Assembly: GCF_026015295.1 (NCBI RefSeq)
Contig: NZ_JAPDUW010000001.1
Span: forward strand, 3,452,501 to 3,516,500
Origin: Segatella copri
GTDB taxonomy: Bacteria; Bacteroidota; Bacteroidia; Bacteroidales; Bacteroidaceae
Length of the DNA: 64,000 bases
Reading direction: 5' to 3'
Both the position numbers and the translations under genes were made by a program. Below, one piece after another: positions 26,490-34,854 of this stretch. Positions within the stretch are counted from its first letter, which is position 1; each line of letters starts with the position of its first letter. The notes beneath the pieces were generated by a model that saw nothing but the letters and a program-made list of their open reading frames with translations, searched no databases and was not told the origin of the DNA.

Positions 26490-26552
26490 TAATCTCTAAT
26501 TAGCAAAATGCATTATTTGGAGTTAAGTTAAACATTAAATTGCATAACAATT

Positions 26553-28340
26553 ATGAATGAAATCGAATTACGTTTAGCTAGATTGAGGGAGTTGATGAAG
26601 CGTGAACATCTTTCTGCTTTCATCTTCCCTAGTACAGATGCTCATCAGAGCGAGTATGTTGCCGACCATTGGCGAGGAAGAGAGTGGATCTCTGGTTTTA
26701 ACGGGTCGGCTGGTACTGCTGTCGTTACAATGAAATCGGCTGCTTTATGGACTGATTCCCGCTACTTCCTGGCTGCGGAAGAACAGTTGGAAGGTACTGA
26801 ATATCAGCTGATGAGACTGAAAATGGAAGGTACGCCTACTATCGCTGAATGGTTGGGAAAAGAATTGCGGGATGTACAATCTCCAGAGGTTGGACTTGAT
26901 GGCATGGTCAACTCTTATAATTATGTTAAAGATTTAAGCTATTCTCTCCGTAAACTCGGTGGAATTACGCTTAGAACTAATTTGGACCCTTTGGAACAGA
27001 TTTGGGAGAATCGTCCTTCGCTTCCTGCAAATCCTGTAGAAATTCAACCATTGGAATATGCTGGAGAGACGCTAGCCTCTAAAGTGGCCCGTATCCGTAA
27101 GGCTTTGAGAGGACTTCATGCAGATGGTATGCTCGTTTCTGCTTTGGATGATATTGCTTGGACTTTGAATCTTCGTGGTACAGATGTTCATTGCAATCCT
27201 GTATTTGTAAGTTATTTGTTGATTGAGAGCGATAAAGTTTCTCTTTTCGTGGATGATAATAAATTATCTCCTGAAGTAAAACAGTATCTTCAAGACAATC
27301 AGGTTTCTCTCTATAAATATAATAAGGTGGAAAAATGCCTTGAATCATATTCGGAATATAATATCCTGTTAGATGGAAATGAAACGAGCTATTATCTGTG
27401 GAAAGCAGTAAAATGCCAGGAAATTGTTGCTGCTGGTTCTCCTGTTCCGGCTATGAAGGCTGTGAAAAATAAAGCAGAAATAGAGGGCTACCGTAGTGCG
27501 ATGCTTAAAGATGGTGTTGCTATGGTTAAGTTCTTGAAGTGGCTGAAACCTGCTGTTGAGGCTGGCGGACAAACAGAAATTTCCATTGATGAGAAATTAA
27601 CGTCGCTACGTGCCGAACAGAAACTGTTCAGAGATATTTCTTTTGATACGATTGCCGGCTATGCGCAGCATGGAGCAATTGTCCATTATGAGGCAACTCC
27701 TGAAACAGATGTCGTTCTGAAACCGGAAGACTTGATTCTGATAGACTCTGGCGCTCAATACCAGGATGGTACTACTGATATTACCCGTACCATAGCCTTG
27801 GGGGCCGTATCTGAAGAGATGAAGCATGTTTATACCTTGGTTCTGAAAGCGCATATTCAGTTGGAATTGGTTAAATTCCCCGATGGTGCATCAGGAACAC
27901 AGTTGGATGCTGTAGGAAGAGAGTGTATGTGGCGTGAAGGATATAATTTCTTGCATGGTACAGGCCATGGAGTAGGTTCGTATCTCTGTGTGCACGAAGG
28001 CCCTCATCAAATAAGAATGGAGTGGATGCCTACACCTTTGAGAGCTGGAATGACCTTGACTGATGAGCCTGGTTTGTATCTGGCAGGTAAGTTTGGCGTA
28101 AGAATAGAAAATACGGTGCTGATTTCAGACTACATGTCTACTGAGTTCGGTAAATTCCTGCAGATAGAGCCTCTTACTCTTTGTCCTATAGATACCACTC
28201 CTATAGATGTTGATATGTTGTTGCCTGAAGAGATTGACTGGCTCAATGCTTATCATCATTCAGTTTATGAAAAATTGTCTCCTTTCCTTGATGAAGAGGA
28301 GAAAATATGGCTTGAAAATGCTACAAAACCCATAAAATGA
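26553..28340 (+). CDS. Aminopeptidase P family (Xaa-Pro aminopeptidase)
   Basis: A 595-residue metallopeptidase of family M24B, the three-domain form. Two creatinase-like N-terminal domains (about 1-300) precede the catalytic pita-bread domain. Metal ligands are visible in LIDSGAQYQDGTTDITRTI (two Asp), HGTGHGVGSYL (His), TDEPGLY (Glu) and RIENTVLI (Glu). It removes N-terminal residues that precede proline. There is no signal peptide, so it is cytoplasmic. Confidence 0.93.
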   Translation: MNEIELRLARLRELMKREHLSAFIFPSTDAHQSEYVADHWRGREWISGFNGSAGTAVVTMKSAALWTDSRYFLAAEEQLEGTEYQLMRLKMEGTPTIAEWLGKELRDVQSPEVGLDGMVNSYNYVKDLSYSLRKLGGITLRTNLDPLEQIWENRPSLPANPVEIQPLEYAGETLASKVARIRKALRGLHADGMLVSALDDIAWTLNLRGTDVHCNPVFVSYLLIESDKVSLFVDDNKLSPEVKQYLQDNQVSLYKYNKVEKCLESYSEYNILLDGNETSYYLWKAVKCQEIVAAGSPVPAMKAVKNKAEIEGYRSAMLKDGVAMVKFLKWLKPAVEAGGQTEISIDEKLTSLRAEQKLFRDISFDTIAGYAQHGAIVHYEATPETDVVLKPEDLILIDSGAQYQDGTTDITRTIALGAVSEEMKHVYTLVLKAHIQLELVKFPDGASGTQLDAVGRECMWREGYNFLHGTGHGVGSYLCVHEGPHQIRMEWMPTPLRAGMTLTDEPGLYLAGKFGVRIENTVLISDYMSTEFGKFLQIEPLTLCPIDTTPIDVDMLLPEEIDWLNAYHHSVYEKLSPFLDEEEKIWLENATKPIK

Positions 28341-28370
28341 ACATTTTAGAGTAAAAAGTTGAAGAAAAAC

Positions 28371-28401
28371 TTGGTAGTTTGATAAAATAGATGTAATTTT
28401 G
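28371..28401 (+). promoter_or_regulatory. Promoter for rpsU
   Basis: TTGG (28371-28374), 19 bases, then TAATTTTG (28394-28401) followed by CACC. It gives rpsU a leader of about 70 bases. Confidence 0.6.
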
Positions 28402-28476
28402 CACCCGCAAATTGTGGCATTGCCATATTTCGCATTGAATAACATAAGTTTAACATAATAAATTAAAAGCAAAAAA

Positions 28477-28668
28477 ATGATTATTGTACCAGTTAAAGAC
28501 GGTGAGAACATCGAGAGAGCTCTCAAGAAGTTTAAGAGAAAATTCGAAAAGACAGGTGTTGTTAAGGAGCTTCGTGCTCGTCAGCAGTATGACAAGCCTT
28601 CTGTTTTGAAGCGTCTCAAGATGGAACACGCCATCTACGTACAGCAGTTGCGTGCAAACGAGGAATAA
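28477..28668 (+). CDS. rpsU: Small ribosomal subunit protein bS21
   Basis: A 63-residue basic protein of the 30S subunit near the anti-Shine-Dalgarno end of 16S rRNA. MIIVPVKDGENIERALKKFKRKFEKTG is the family N-terminus. The tail is not the long basic one of Proteobacteria but KMEHAIYVQQLRANEE, as usual in Bacteroidota. A separate promoter lies just upstream and another just after, so it is likely monocistronic or read through into the recombinase gene. Confidence 0.95.
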   Translation: MIIVPVKDGENIERALKKFKRKFEKTGVVKELRARQQYDKPSVLKRLKMEHAIYVQQLRANEE

Positions 28669-28689
28669 AAGTAAAAAATCCTCAAAAAA

Positions 28690-28721
28690 TTTGGTAGTTT
28701 AAAATAATTTTCGTAACTTCG
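28690..28721 (+). promoter_or_regulatory. Promoter for the Xer recombinase gene
   Basis: TTTG (28690-28693), 20 bases, then TAACTTCG (28714-28721), one base off the -7 consensus. A decoy ATG at 28730 is out of frame with the gene. Confidence 0.5.
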
Positions 28722-28748
28722 TTGCCGAAATGAAAAAGGTACGACGTT

Positions 28749-29633
28749 ATGTTGAGTATAGATAAGTTCTTGGAATATTTGCGCTCTGAACTGAACAGGT
28801 CGCAGAGGACGGTAGAAAACTATCGCGAAGATTTGAAACTCTTTGAGCAGTATGCTAGGAACTTGTCTGAATCCTTCACTTGGGAATCTGTTGATTCTGA
28901 TATGATTCGCAACTGGATGGAGCATATGATAGATGCAGGAAATAAGGCAACCTCGGTTAATCGCCGGTTGAGTGCTTTGAAAATGTTCTATCGGTTTGCT
29001 TTAGTCAGACATTATGTGGAGTCGGATCCCGCTCATAGCCTCAAAGGACCTAAGGAGAGTAGACCGCTACCTCAATTCTTGAAAGAAAATGAGATGGATG
29101 AGTTGCTTGACAGAAAAATGTGGGGCGATGATTATAATAATGTACGCGCACGTACTATTATAATATTGTTCTATGAGACGGGGGTGCGATTGTCAGAGTT
29201 GATAGGGCTTGATGTTGACGATGTGAACTTTATCAAAAAAGAGATAAAGATTACGGGTAAGGGAAACAAACAACGTATAGTTCCTTTTGGTGACGAGCTT
29301 AAAAATGCTCTTTCGGAATATTTGGCTCTAAGAGCACAAAGGGTGATGGTTAAGACTGGAGCTCTTTTGCTTGCGGATAAGGGCGGACGGATGAGTCCGG
29401 TTCAAGTCAGAGAAATCGTGAAGGAGAACCTCGCAAGGGTTTGCTCGTTGAAAAAGAAAAGTCCGCACGTGTTGAGGCATACGTTTGCTACTGCAATGTT
29501 GAATCATGGTGCAGGAATTGAAAGTTTGAAAAGACTGTTAGGACATGCGAAACTCTCGACGACCGAGATTTATACGCATACAACGTTTGAGCAGTTGAAA
29601 CGAGTTTATATTGAAGCCCATCCTCGGGCGTAA
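28749..29633 (+). CDS. xerC: Tyrosine recombinase XerC/XerD
   Basis: A 294-residue tyrosine recombinase that resolves chromosome dimers at dif. The N-terminal SAM-like DNA-binding domain is residues 1-85. The catalytic set is complete: Arg in YETGVRLSELIGL, Lys in ITGKGNKQRIVP, HVLRHTFATAML (His and Arg), LLGHAKLSTTEIYTH (His and the nucleophilic Tyr). Length is that of chromosomal Xer rather than an element integrase, and the rpsU-hpf neighbours support this. XerC rather than XerD is a guess. Confidence 0.88.
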   Translation: MLSIDKFLEYLRSELNRSQRTVENYREDLKLFEQYARNLSESFTWESVDSDMIRNWMEHMIDAGNKATSVNRRLSALKMFYRFALVRHYVESDPAHSLKGPKESRPLPQFLKENEMDELLDRKMWGDDYNNVRARTIIILFYETGVRLSELIGLDVDDVNFIKKEIKITGKGNKQRIVPFGDELKNALSEYLALRAQRVMVKTGALLLADKGGRMSPVQVREIVKENLARVCSLKKKSPHVLRHTFATAMLNHGAGIESLKRLLGHAKLSTTEIYTHTTFEQLKRVYIEAHPRA

Positions 29634-29656
29634 CCTTTTAAAAAATGGAGGTAACT

Positions 29657-29956
29657 ATGGAAATTAAGATTCAGTCGATTCACTTCGACGCTACCGAGAA
29701 GTTACAGGCGTTTATCGAAAAGAAAGTCGCCAAGTTAGAAAAAACTTTTGAAGATATACAGAAAGTAGAGGTGCAATTAAAGGTCGTGAAGCCTGCTACT
29801 GCCTTGAATAAGGAAGTTCATCTGGAAGTTGCTGTCCCTGGAACCAAGTTGTTCGTAGAAAAGACATGTGACACTTTTGAGGAAGGAATTGACCAGGCAG
29901 TGGACTCAATGAAGGTTCAATTGACCAAATTTAAAGAAAAATCAAGGAATCGATAA
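29657..29956 (+). CDS. hpf: Ribosome hibernation-promoting factor, short form
   Basis: A 99-residue HPF/RaiA-type protein that binds the decoding centre and silences 70S ribosomes. MEIKIQSIHFDATEKLQAFIEKKVAKLEK is the typical first strand and helix. The start at 29657 is chosen because an ATG at 29645 would have its own codons formed by the sequence GGAGGT, a strong Shine-Dalgarno sequence 6 bases before 29657. It follows the recombinase gene by 23 bases. Confidence 0.92.
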   Translation: MEIKIQSIHFDATEKLQAFIEKKVAKLEKTFEDIQKVEVQLKVVKPATALNKEVHLEVAVPGTKLFVEKTCDTFEEGIDQAVDSMKVQLTKFKEKSRNR

Positions 29957-29973
29957 AAAAAACTCGAAAAAAT

Positions 29974-30004
29974 TTTGTTGATTCAAAAAATAGTTGTATC
30001 TTTG
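29974..30004 (+). promoter_or_regulatory. Full consensus promoter for the tRNA-tuf operon
   Basis: TTTG (29974-29977), 19 bases, then TATCTTTG (29997-30004) followed by CAG. It is the only evident promoter before the tRNA and tuf genes. Confidence 0.75.
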
Positions 30005-30054
30005 CAGCCGTTTTCCGATAGATGGAAATTTAGCCGTATTGCGGCTGTAAAGAT

Positions 30055-30129
30055 TGCCTCTTTAGCTCAGTTGGCCAGAGCACGTGATTTGTAATCTCGG
30101 GGTCGTTGGTTCGAATCCGACAAGAGGCT
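30055..30129 (+). tRNA. tRNA-Thr (TGT)
   Basis: The acceptor stem GCCTCTT/AAGAGGC, TTCGAATCC T-loop and TGT anticodon in GATTTGTAATC are all present. CCA is not encoded. It is the first of four tRNAs ahead of tuf. Confidence 0.93.
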
Positions 30130-30146
30130 CAGAAAAAGAAAAATTT

Positions 30147-30228
30147 GGGTAGTTACCAGAGTGGCCAAATGGGGCAGACTGTAAATCTGCTGGCTATGCC
30201 TTCGGTGGTTCGAATCCATCACTACCCA
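30147..30228 (+). tRNA. tRNA-Tyr (GTA)
   Basis: The acceptor GGGTAGT/ACTACCC, long class II variable arm (TGGCTATGCCTTCGG) and GTA anticodon in GACTGTAAATC mark tRNA-Tyr. Confidence 0.93.
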
Positions 30229-30241
30229 CTTTCTTTGATAA

Positions 30242-30314
30242 GCGGAAATAGCTCAGTTGATAGAGCACTAGCCTTCCAAGCTGGGGGTCGCGGGTTTGAG
30301 CCCCGTTTTCCGCT
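30242..30314 (+). tRNA. tRNA-Gly (TCC)
   Basis: The acceptor GCGGAAA/TTTCCGC and anticodon stem CTAGC/GCTGG enclose the loop CTTCCAA, so the anticodon is TCC. Confidence 0.92.
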
Positions 30315-30328
30315 CAATTTATTAACTT

Positions 30329-30400
<72 letters not shown>

Positions 30401-30468
30401 CTATCGTTCTAGATGCTTAGGATGGTAGAGGAACAGATTATTCATTTATATAAATAAAAAGAAAAGCT

Positions 30469-31665
30469 ATGGCTAAAGAAGAATTCGTGCGTACCAAACC
30501 GCATGTTAACATTGGTACAATTGGTCATGTTGACCATGGTAAGACTACTCTGACCGCTGCTATCTCTAAGGTATTGAACGAGAAGCTCGGTACATCTGAG
30601 GCAGTTAAGTCATTCGATCAGATTGATAATGCTCCTGAGGAGAAAGAGCGTGGTATCACTATCAACTCTGCTCACATCGAGTATGAGACAGCAAAGCGTC
30701 ACTATGCACACGTTGACTGTCCTGGACACGCTGACTATGTAAAGAACATGGTTACTGGTGCTGCTCAGATGGATGGTGCAATCTTGGTTTGTGCTGCTAC
30801 TGATGGTCCTATGCCACAGACACGTGAGCACGTACTTCTTGCACGTCAGGTAAACGTACCTCGTTTGGTTGTTTTCTTGAACAAGTGCGATATGGTTGAT
30901 GATGAGGAGATGCTTGAGCTCGTTGAGATGGAGCTTCGTGAGATCCTCGAGCAGTATGGTTACGAGGAGGATACTCCAATTGTACGTGGTTCTGCTCTCG
31001 GTGCTTTGAACGGTGTTGAGAAGTGGGTTAAGTCTGTTGAGACTTTGATGGATACAGTTGATGAGTGGATTCAGGAGCCAGAGCGCGAGATTGATAAGCC
31101 ATTCTTGATGCCTATCGAGGATGTATTCTCAATTACAGGTCGTGGTACTGTTGCTACAGGTCGTATTGAGACAGGTCGTTGCAAGGTAGGTGACGAAGTT
31201 CAGTTGCTCGGTCTTGGTGAGGACAAGAAGTCAGTTATTACTGGTGTTGAGATGTTCCGTAAGATCCTTGCTGAGGGTGAAGCTGGTGATAACGTAGGTT
31301 TGCTTCTCCGTGGTATCGATAAGGCTGAGGTTAAGCGTGGTATGGTAGTTGTACACCCAGGTGCTATTACTCCTCACGATCACTTCAAGGCTTCTATCTA
31401 TGTATTGAAGAAGGAAGAGGGTGGTCGTCACACTCCATTCGGTAACAAGTATCGTCCTCAGTTCTATCTCCGTACTATGGACTGTACAGGTGAAATCAAG
31501 CTTCCAGAGGGAGTTGAGATGGTAATGCCTGGTGATAACGTAGAGATTGAGGTAGAGTTGATCTACAAGGTTGCTTTGAACGAGGGTCTTCGTTTCGCTA
31601 TCCGTGAGGGTGGTCGTACAGTAGGTTCTGGTCAGATTACAACAATTCTCGACGATATCAAGTAA
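30469..31665 (+). CDS. tuf: Elongation factor Tu
   Basis: A 398-residue GTPase that delivers aminoacyl-tRNA to the ribosome. The nucleotide-binding motifs are [11 protein letters not shown] (about 18-28), [11 protein letters not shown] (about 80) and NKCDM (about 135). Effector-region and barrel domains are complete to the C-terminal [14 protein letters not shown]. The codon use is strongly biased, as expected for a top-expressed gene. It lies in the tRNA-Thr-Tyr-Gly-Thr-tuf-tRNA-Trp-secE order shared by many bacteria. Confidence 0.98.
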   Translation: MAKEEFVRTKPHVNIGTIGHVDHGKTTLTAAISKVLNEKLGTSEAVKSFDQIDNAPEEKERGITINSAHIEYETAKRHYAHVDCPGHADYVKNMVTGAAQMDGAILVCAATDGPMPQTREHVLLARQVNVPRLVVFLNKCDMVDDEEMLELVEMELREILEQYGYEEDTPIVRGSALGALNGVEKWVKSVETLMDTVDEWIQEPEREIDKPFLMPIEDVFSITGRGTVATGRIETGRCKVGDEVQLLGLGEDKKSVITGVEMFRKILAEGEAGDNVGLLLRGIDKAEVKRGMVVVHPGAITPHDHFKASIYVLKKEEGGRHTPFGNKYRPQFYLRTMDCTGEIKLPEGVEMVMPGDNVEIEVELIYKVALNEGLRFAIREGGRTVGSGQITTILDDIK

Positions 31666-31696
31666 TTTAGATTTATCTAATTTGCTATATATATCA

Positions 31697-31727
31697 GACT
31701 CCCCTCCTAAGGGAGCGGGAGTCTTTC
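31697..31727 (+). terminator. Hairpin between tuf and tRNA-Trp
   Basis: AGACTCCC and GGGAGTCT with an inner CTCC/GGAG pairing, followed by TTTCT. It ends two bases before tRNA-Trp, so it may be a partial terminator or an RNA-processing signal. Confidence 0.6.
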
Positions 31728-31728
31728 T

Positions 31729-31801
31729 ACGGGTTTAGCTCAGTTGGTAGAGCACTGGTCTCCAAAACCAGGTGTCGAGGGTTCGAGCCCTTCAACCCGT
31801 G
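31729..31801 (+). tRNA. tRNA-Trp (CCA)
   Basis: The acceptor ACGGGTT/AACCCGT and anticodon stem CTGGT/ACCAG enclose the loop CTCCAAA, so the anticodon is CCA. It lies 17 bases before secE. Confidence 0.93.
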
Positions 31802-31817
31802 CTAAATAGAAGATAAT

Positions 31818-32006
31818 ATGAATAAAATAGTAAATTATTGCAAGGCATGTTACGATGAACTTGCGCATAAGACTACTTGGCCATCACGTGCCGAACTTAC
31901 TCATAGTGCAATGGTTGTATTATCTGCTTCCCTAGTCATTGCACTTGTTGTGTTCGCGATGGATTCTATTTTCAAAGCCTTTATGGGTGTAGTTTATCCA
32001 GGTTAA
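31818..32006 (+). CDS. secE: Preprotein translocase subunit SecE
   Basis: A 62-residue single-helix subunit of the SecYEG channel. The amphipathic segment YDELAHKTTWPSRAELTHSAMVV is the conserved surface helix, and the membrane helix follows (about 32-52). It is the short form found in most bacteria. It lies between tRNA-Trp and nusG, the standard place. Confidence 0.95.
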   Translation: MNKIVNYCKACYDELAHKTTWPSRAELTHSAMVVLSASLVIALVVFAMDSIFKAFMGVVYPG

Positions 32007-32018
32007 TTTTTTAAGGAA

Positions 32019-32561
32019 ATGGCAGACGCAGGAAATAAATGGTATGTGCTTAAAGCCGTTAGTGGTAAGGAAGCTAAGGTGAAAGAATACATCGAAGCTG
32101 AAATGAAGCACAATGACTTACTAGCAGCAAATGTTTCTCAGGTGTTGATTCCAGTTGAGAAGCATGCAACTGTGCGTAATGGAAAGAGAGTCGTTAAAGA
32201 AAAGGTTTCTCTTCCAGGTTATGTTTTTGTGGAGGCCAAACTGAAGGGTGATGTAGCGCATACGTTGCGTTTCCTCCCTAATGTTTTGGGTTTCCTTGGA
32301 GGTTTGGATGAACCTACACCAGTTCCACAGCGCGATATCAATCGTATGCTGGGTTCTGCTGAGGAGACTGAGTTTGAGGAGAATCTTGATTGTCCTTACT
32401 TGGTTAATGATACCGTTAAGGTTATGGAAGGTCCATTCAGTGGTTTCAGCGGAATCGTTGAAGAGGTTAATGCTGAAAAGCATAAGCTGAAAGTTACGGT
32501 TAAGATCTTCGGACGTAAAACTCCGTTGGAATTAGGTTTTATGCAAGTAGAAAAGGAATAG
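32019..32561 (+). CDS. nusG: Transcription termination/antitermination factor NusG
   Basis: A 180-residue factor that binds RNA polymerase and links it to Rho or the ribosome. The NGN domain starts KWYVLKAVSGKEAKVKEYIE and includes LPGYVFVEAKL. The KOW domain is DTVKVMEGPFSGFSGIVEEV (about 128-148). The start follows AAGGAA closely, 12 bases after secE. Confidence 0.96.
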   Translation: MADAGNKWYVLKAVSGKEAKVKEYIEAEMKHNDLLAANVSQVLIPVEKHATVRNGKRVVKEKVSLPGYVFVEAKLKGDVAHTLRFLPNVLGFLGGLDEPTPVPQRDINRMLGSAEETEFEENLDCPYLVNDTVKVMEGPFSGFSGIVEEVNAEKHKLKVTVKIFGRKTPLELGFMQVEKE

Positions 32562-32619
32562 GATTCTGTTACGAGATTGTTATTCCTTATAAGTTTCAAT
32601 TTTAAATATTAACAAAGAA

Positions 32620-33060
32620 ATGGCTAAAGAAGTTGCTGGATTAATCAAATTACAGATTAAAGGTGGCGCTGCGAATCCTTCACCTCCAGTAGGACCTGCA
32701 TTGGGTTCTAAGGGTATTAATATTATGGGATTCTGCAAGGAATTCAACGCCCGTACCCAGGACAAAGCAGGTAAAGTGTTGCCAGTAGTTATTACTTATT
32801 ATACTGACAAGTCTTTTGATTTTATTATCAAGACTCCACCTGCTGCAGTTCAATTGAAAGAGGCTGCCAAAATCAAGTCAGGTTCTGCTCAGCCTAATCG
32901 TCAGAAGGTTGCTTCTCTTACTTGGGATCAGGTAAAGGTAATCGCTGAGGATAAGATGAAGGACTTGAACTGCTTTACTGTAGAATCAGCTATGAAGCTC
33001 ATCGCTGGTACTGCAAGAAGTATGGGTATTACTGTAAAAGGGGACTTCCCTGGTAAATAA
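32620..33060 (+). CDS. rplK: Large ribosomal subunit protein uL11
   Basis: A 146-residue protein at the GTPase-associated centre of the 50S subunit. [39 protein letters not shown] is the proline-rich N-terminal domain that contacts factors, split here only for description. The C-terminal part [17 protein letters not shown] binds 23S rRNA. It heads the rplKAJL set, 58 bases after nusG. Confidence 0.97.
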   Translation: MAKEVAGLIKLQIKGGAANPSPPVGPALGSKGINIMGFCKEFNARTQDKAGKVLPVVITYYTDKSFDFIIKTPPAAVQLKEAAKIKSGSAQPNRQKVASLTWDQVKVIAEDKMKDLNCFTVESAMKLIAGTARSMGITVKGDFPGK

Positions 33061-33081
33061 TTTAAAACTTCAATTAGAAAA

Positions 33082-33774
33082 ATGAGTAAACTGACAAAAA
33101 ATCAAAAATCAGTAGCTGATAAGGTTGAAGCAGGGAAGGCATACACATTGAAGGAGGCTTCAGAGTTGGTAAAGGAAATTACCACTACCAAGTTTGATGC
33201 ATCTCTTGATATTGATGTACGCTTAGGTGTTGATCCACGTAAGGCTAACCAGATGGTTCGTGGCGTTGTTTCATTGCCAAACGGAACAGGTAAGGTTACT
33301 CGCGTGCTCGCACTCTGTACTCCTGATCAGGAAGCTGCTGCTAAGGAAGCAGGCGCTGATTATGTAGGTCTTGACGAATACGTTGAGAAGATTAAGGGTG
33401 GTTGGACAGATATTGATGTCATCATCACAATGCCTTCTTGTATGGGTAAGATTGGTCCTTTGGGTCGTGTACTCGGTCCTCGTGGCTTGATGCCTAACCC
33501 TAAGAGTGGCACTGTAACTATGGATGTTGCTAAGGCAGTAAAGGAAGTTAAGCAAGGTAAGATTGACTTTAAGGTTGATAAGGCTGGTATTATCCATACT
33601 TCAATCGGTAAGGTTGGCATGACTTCTGAGCAGATCTATGGAAATGCTAAGGAGTTCATCAACACAGTTATCAAGCTGAAGCCTGCTGCTGCTAAAGGTA
33701 CATATATCAAGAGTATCTTTATTTCTAGCACTATGAGTAAGGGTATCAAGATTGATCCTAAATCAGTTGAATAA
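33082..33774 (+). CDS. rplA: Large ribosomal subunit protein uL1
   Basis: A 230-residue protein of the L1 stalk, which moves deacylated tRNA from the exit site. The family motif is [19 protein letters not shown] followed by [10 protein letters not shown]. It is also the repressor of the L11 operon in other bacteria. No separate leader is visible here. Confidence 0.97.
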   Translation: MSKLTKNQKSVADKVEAGKAYTLKEASELVKEITTTKFDASLDIDVRLGVDPRKANQMVRGVVSLPNGTGKVTRVLALCTPDQEAAAKEAGADYVGLDEYVEKIKGGWTDIDVIITMPSCMGKIGPLGRVLGPRGLMPNPKSGTVTMDVAKAVKEVKQGKIDFKVDKAGIIHTSIGKVGMTSEQIYGNAKEFINTVIKLKPAAAKGTYIKSIFISSTMSKGIKIDPKSVE

Positions 33775-33792
33775 CTCTAAAAGTTTTGTAAA

Positions 33793-34311
33793 ATGAAGAA
33801 AGAAGTTAAAGATACTATTATCGCTGAGCTTGGACAGAAGTTGCAGGAGTTTCCTCATTTCTATCTTGTAGATGTTACAGGATTGAATGCTGAGAAGACA
33901 AGCGCACTCCGTCGTAAGTGCTTCCAGAGCGAGATTAAGATGGTTGTTGTTAAGAATTCCTTGCTTCACAAGGCGTTCGAGGCTTCAGATATCGATTTCT
34001 CTGAGCTCTATGGCTACTTGAAGGGTACTACTGCTGTGTTGTTTGCTAATACAGCTAATGTACCAGCTAAGTTGTTGAAGGAATATGACAAGGAAGATGT
34101 TCCAACATTGAAGGCTGCTTATGCAGAGGAAAGCTTCTACGTTGGCGCAGACAAACTTGCAGAGCTTTCAGCTCTCAAGAGCAAGAACGAAGTTATCGCA
34201 GAGATTGTTGCTTTGCTCCAGTCACCTGCAAAGAACGTTGTTTCAGCTCTTCAATCAGGAAGCAACACTATTCATGGTGTGCTTAAGACATTGGGCGAGC
34301 GTCCTGAGTAA
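33793..34311 (+). CDS. rplJ: Large ribosomal subunit protein uL10
   Basis: A 172-residue stalk base that holds the L7/L12 dimers by its C-terminal helix. YLVDVTGLNAEKTSALRRKCFQSEIKMVVVKNSLLHKA is the RNA-binding domain. It lies only 18 bases after rplA, so the long L10 leader known from E. coli is absent here. Confidence 0.96.
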   Translation: MKKEVKDTIIAELGQKLQEFPHFYLVDVTGLNAEKTSALRRKCFQSEIKMVVVKNSLLHKAFEASDIDFSELYGYLKGTTAVLFANTANVPAKLLKEYDKEDVPTLKAAYAEESFYVGADKLAELSALKSKNEVIAEIVALLQSPAKNVVSALQSGSNTIHGVLKTLGERPE

Positions 34312-34366
34312 TCAATCACAATGTTATCATTAATTATAGTATAAACAAAATAAAATTTAGAATAAA

Positions 34367-34744
34367 ATGGCAGATATCAAAGCTATTGCAGAAGAGTTAG
34401 TAAATCTTACTGTTAAGGAAGTTAATGAGTTGGCAACAGTCCTCAAGGACGAGTATGGTATTGAGCCTGCTGCTGCAGCTGTAGCTGTAGCTGCTGGTCC
34501 TGCTGCTGGTGGTGCAGCTGCAGCTGAGGAGAAGTCTACATTCGACGTAGTCCTCGCTGAGGTTGGTGGCGCTAAGCTCCAGGTTGTAAAGGCTGTTAAG
34601 GAGGCTTGTGGTCTCGGTTTGAAAGAGGCTAAGGATCTCGTAGACGGTGCTCCTTCTACAATCAAGGAAGGTGTAGCTAAGGACGAGGCTGAGAACCTTA
34701 AGAAGGCTATCGAAGAGGCCGGTGCTAAGGTAGAGCTCAAGTAA
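34367..34744 (+). CDS. rplL: Large ribosomal subunit protein bL12
   Basis: A 125-residue stalk protein that recruits translation GTPases. The N-terminal dimer domain leads to an Ala-rich hinge (about 38-55). The C-terminal domain carries [24 protein letters not shown] and [15 protein letters not shown], the factor-binding face. Confidence 0.97.
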   Translation: MADIKAIAEELVNLTVKEVNELATVLKDEYGIEPAAAAVAVAAGPAAGGAAAAEEKSTFDVVLAEVGGAKLQVVKAVKEACGLGLKEAKDLVDGAPSTIKEGVAKDEAENLKKAIEEAGAKVELK

Positions 34745-34771
34745 TTAGAGTAATACATTTTTTATATAAAT

Positions 34772-34809
34772 GGTTAGGATTCTCCAAGTAGGTGAGTCCT
34801 AACCTTTTT
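34772..34809 (+). terminator. Attenuator-like hairpin between rplL and rpoB
   Basis: GGTTAGGATTC pairs with GAGTCCTAACC, followed by TTTTT. At this position in other bacteria a partial terminator sets the ratio of ribosomal protein to RNA polymerase. No new promoter is evident before rpoB. Confidence 0.75.
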
Positions 34810-34854
34810 GTGTCTTTTATTATATTATTAATAAAACCCATTTAATAACTTCTA

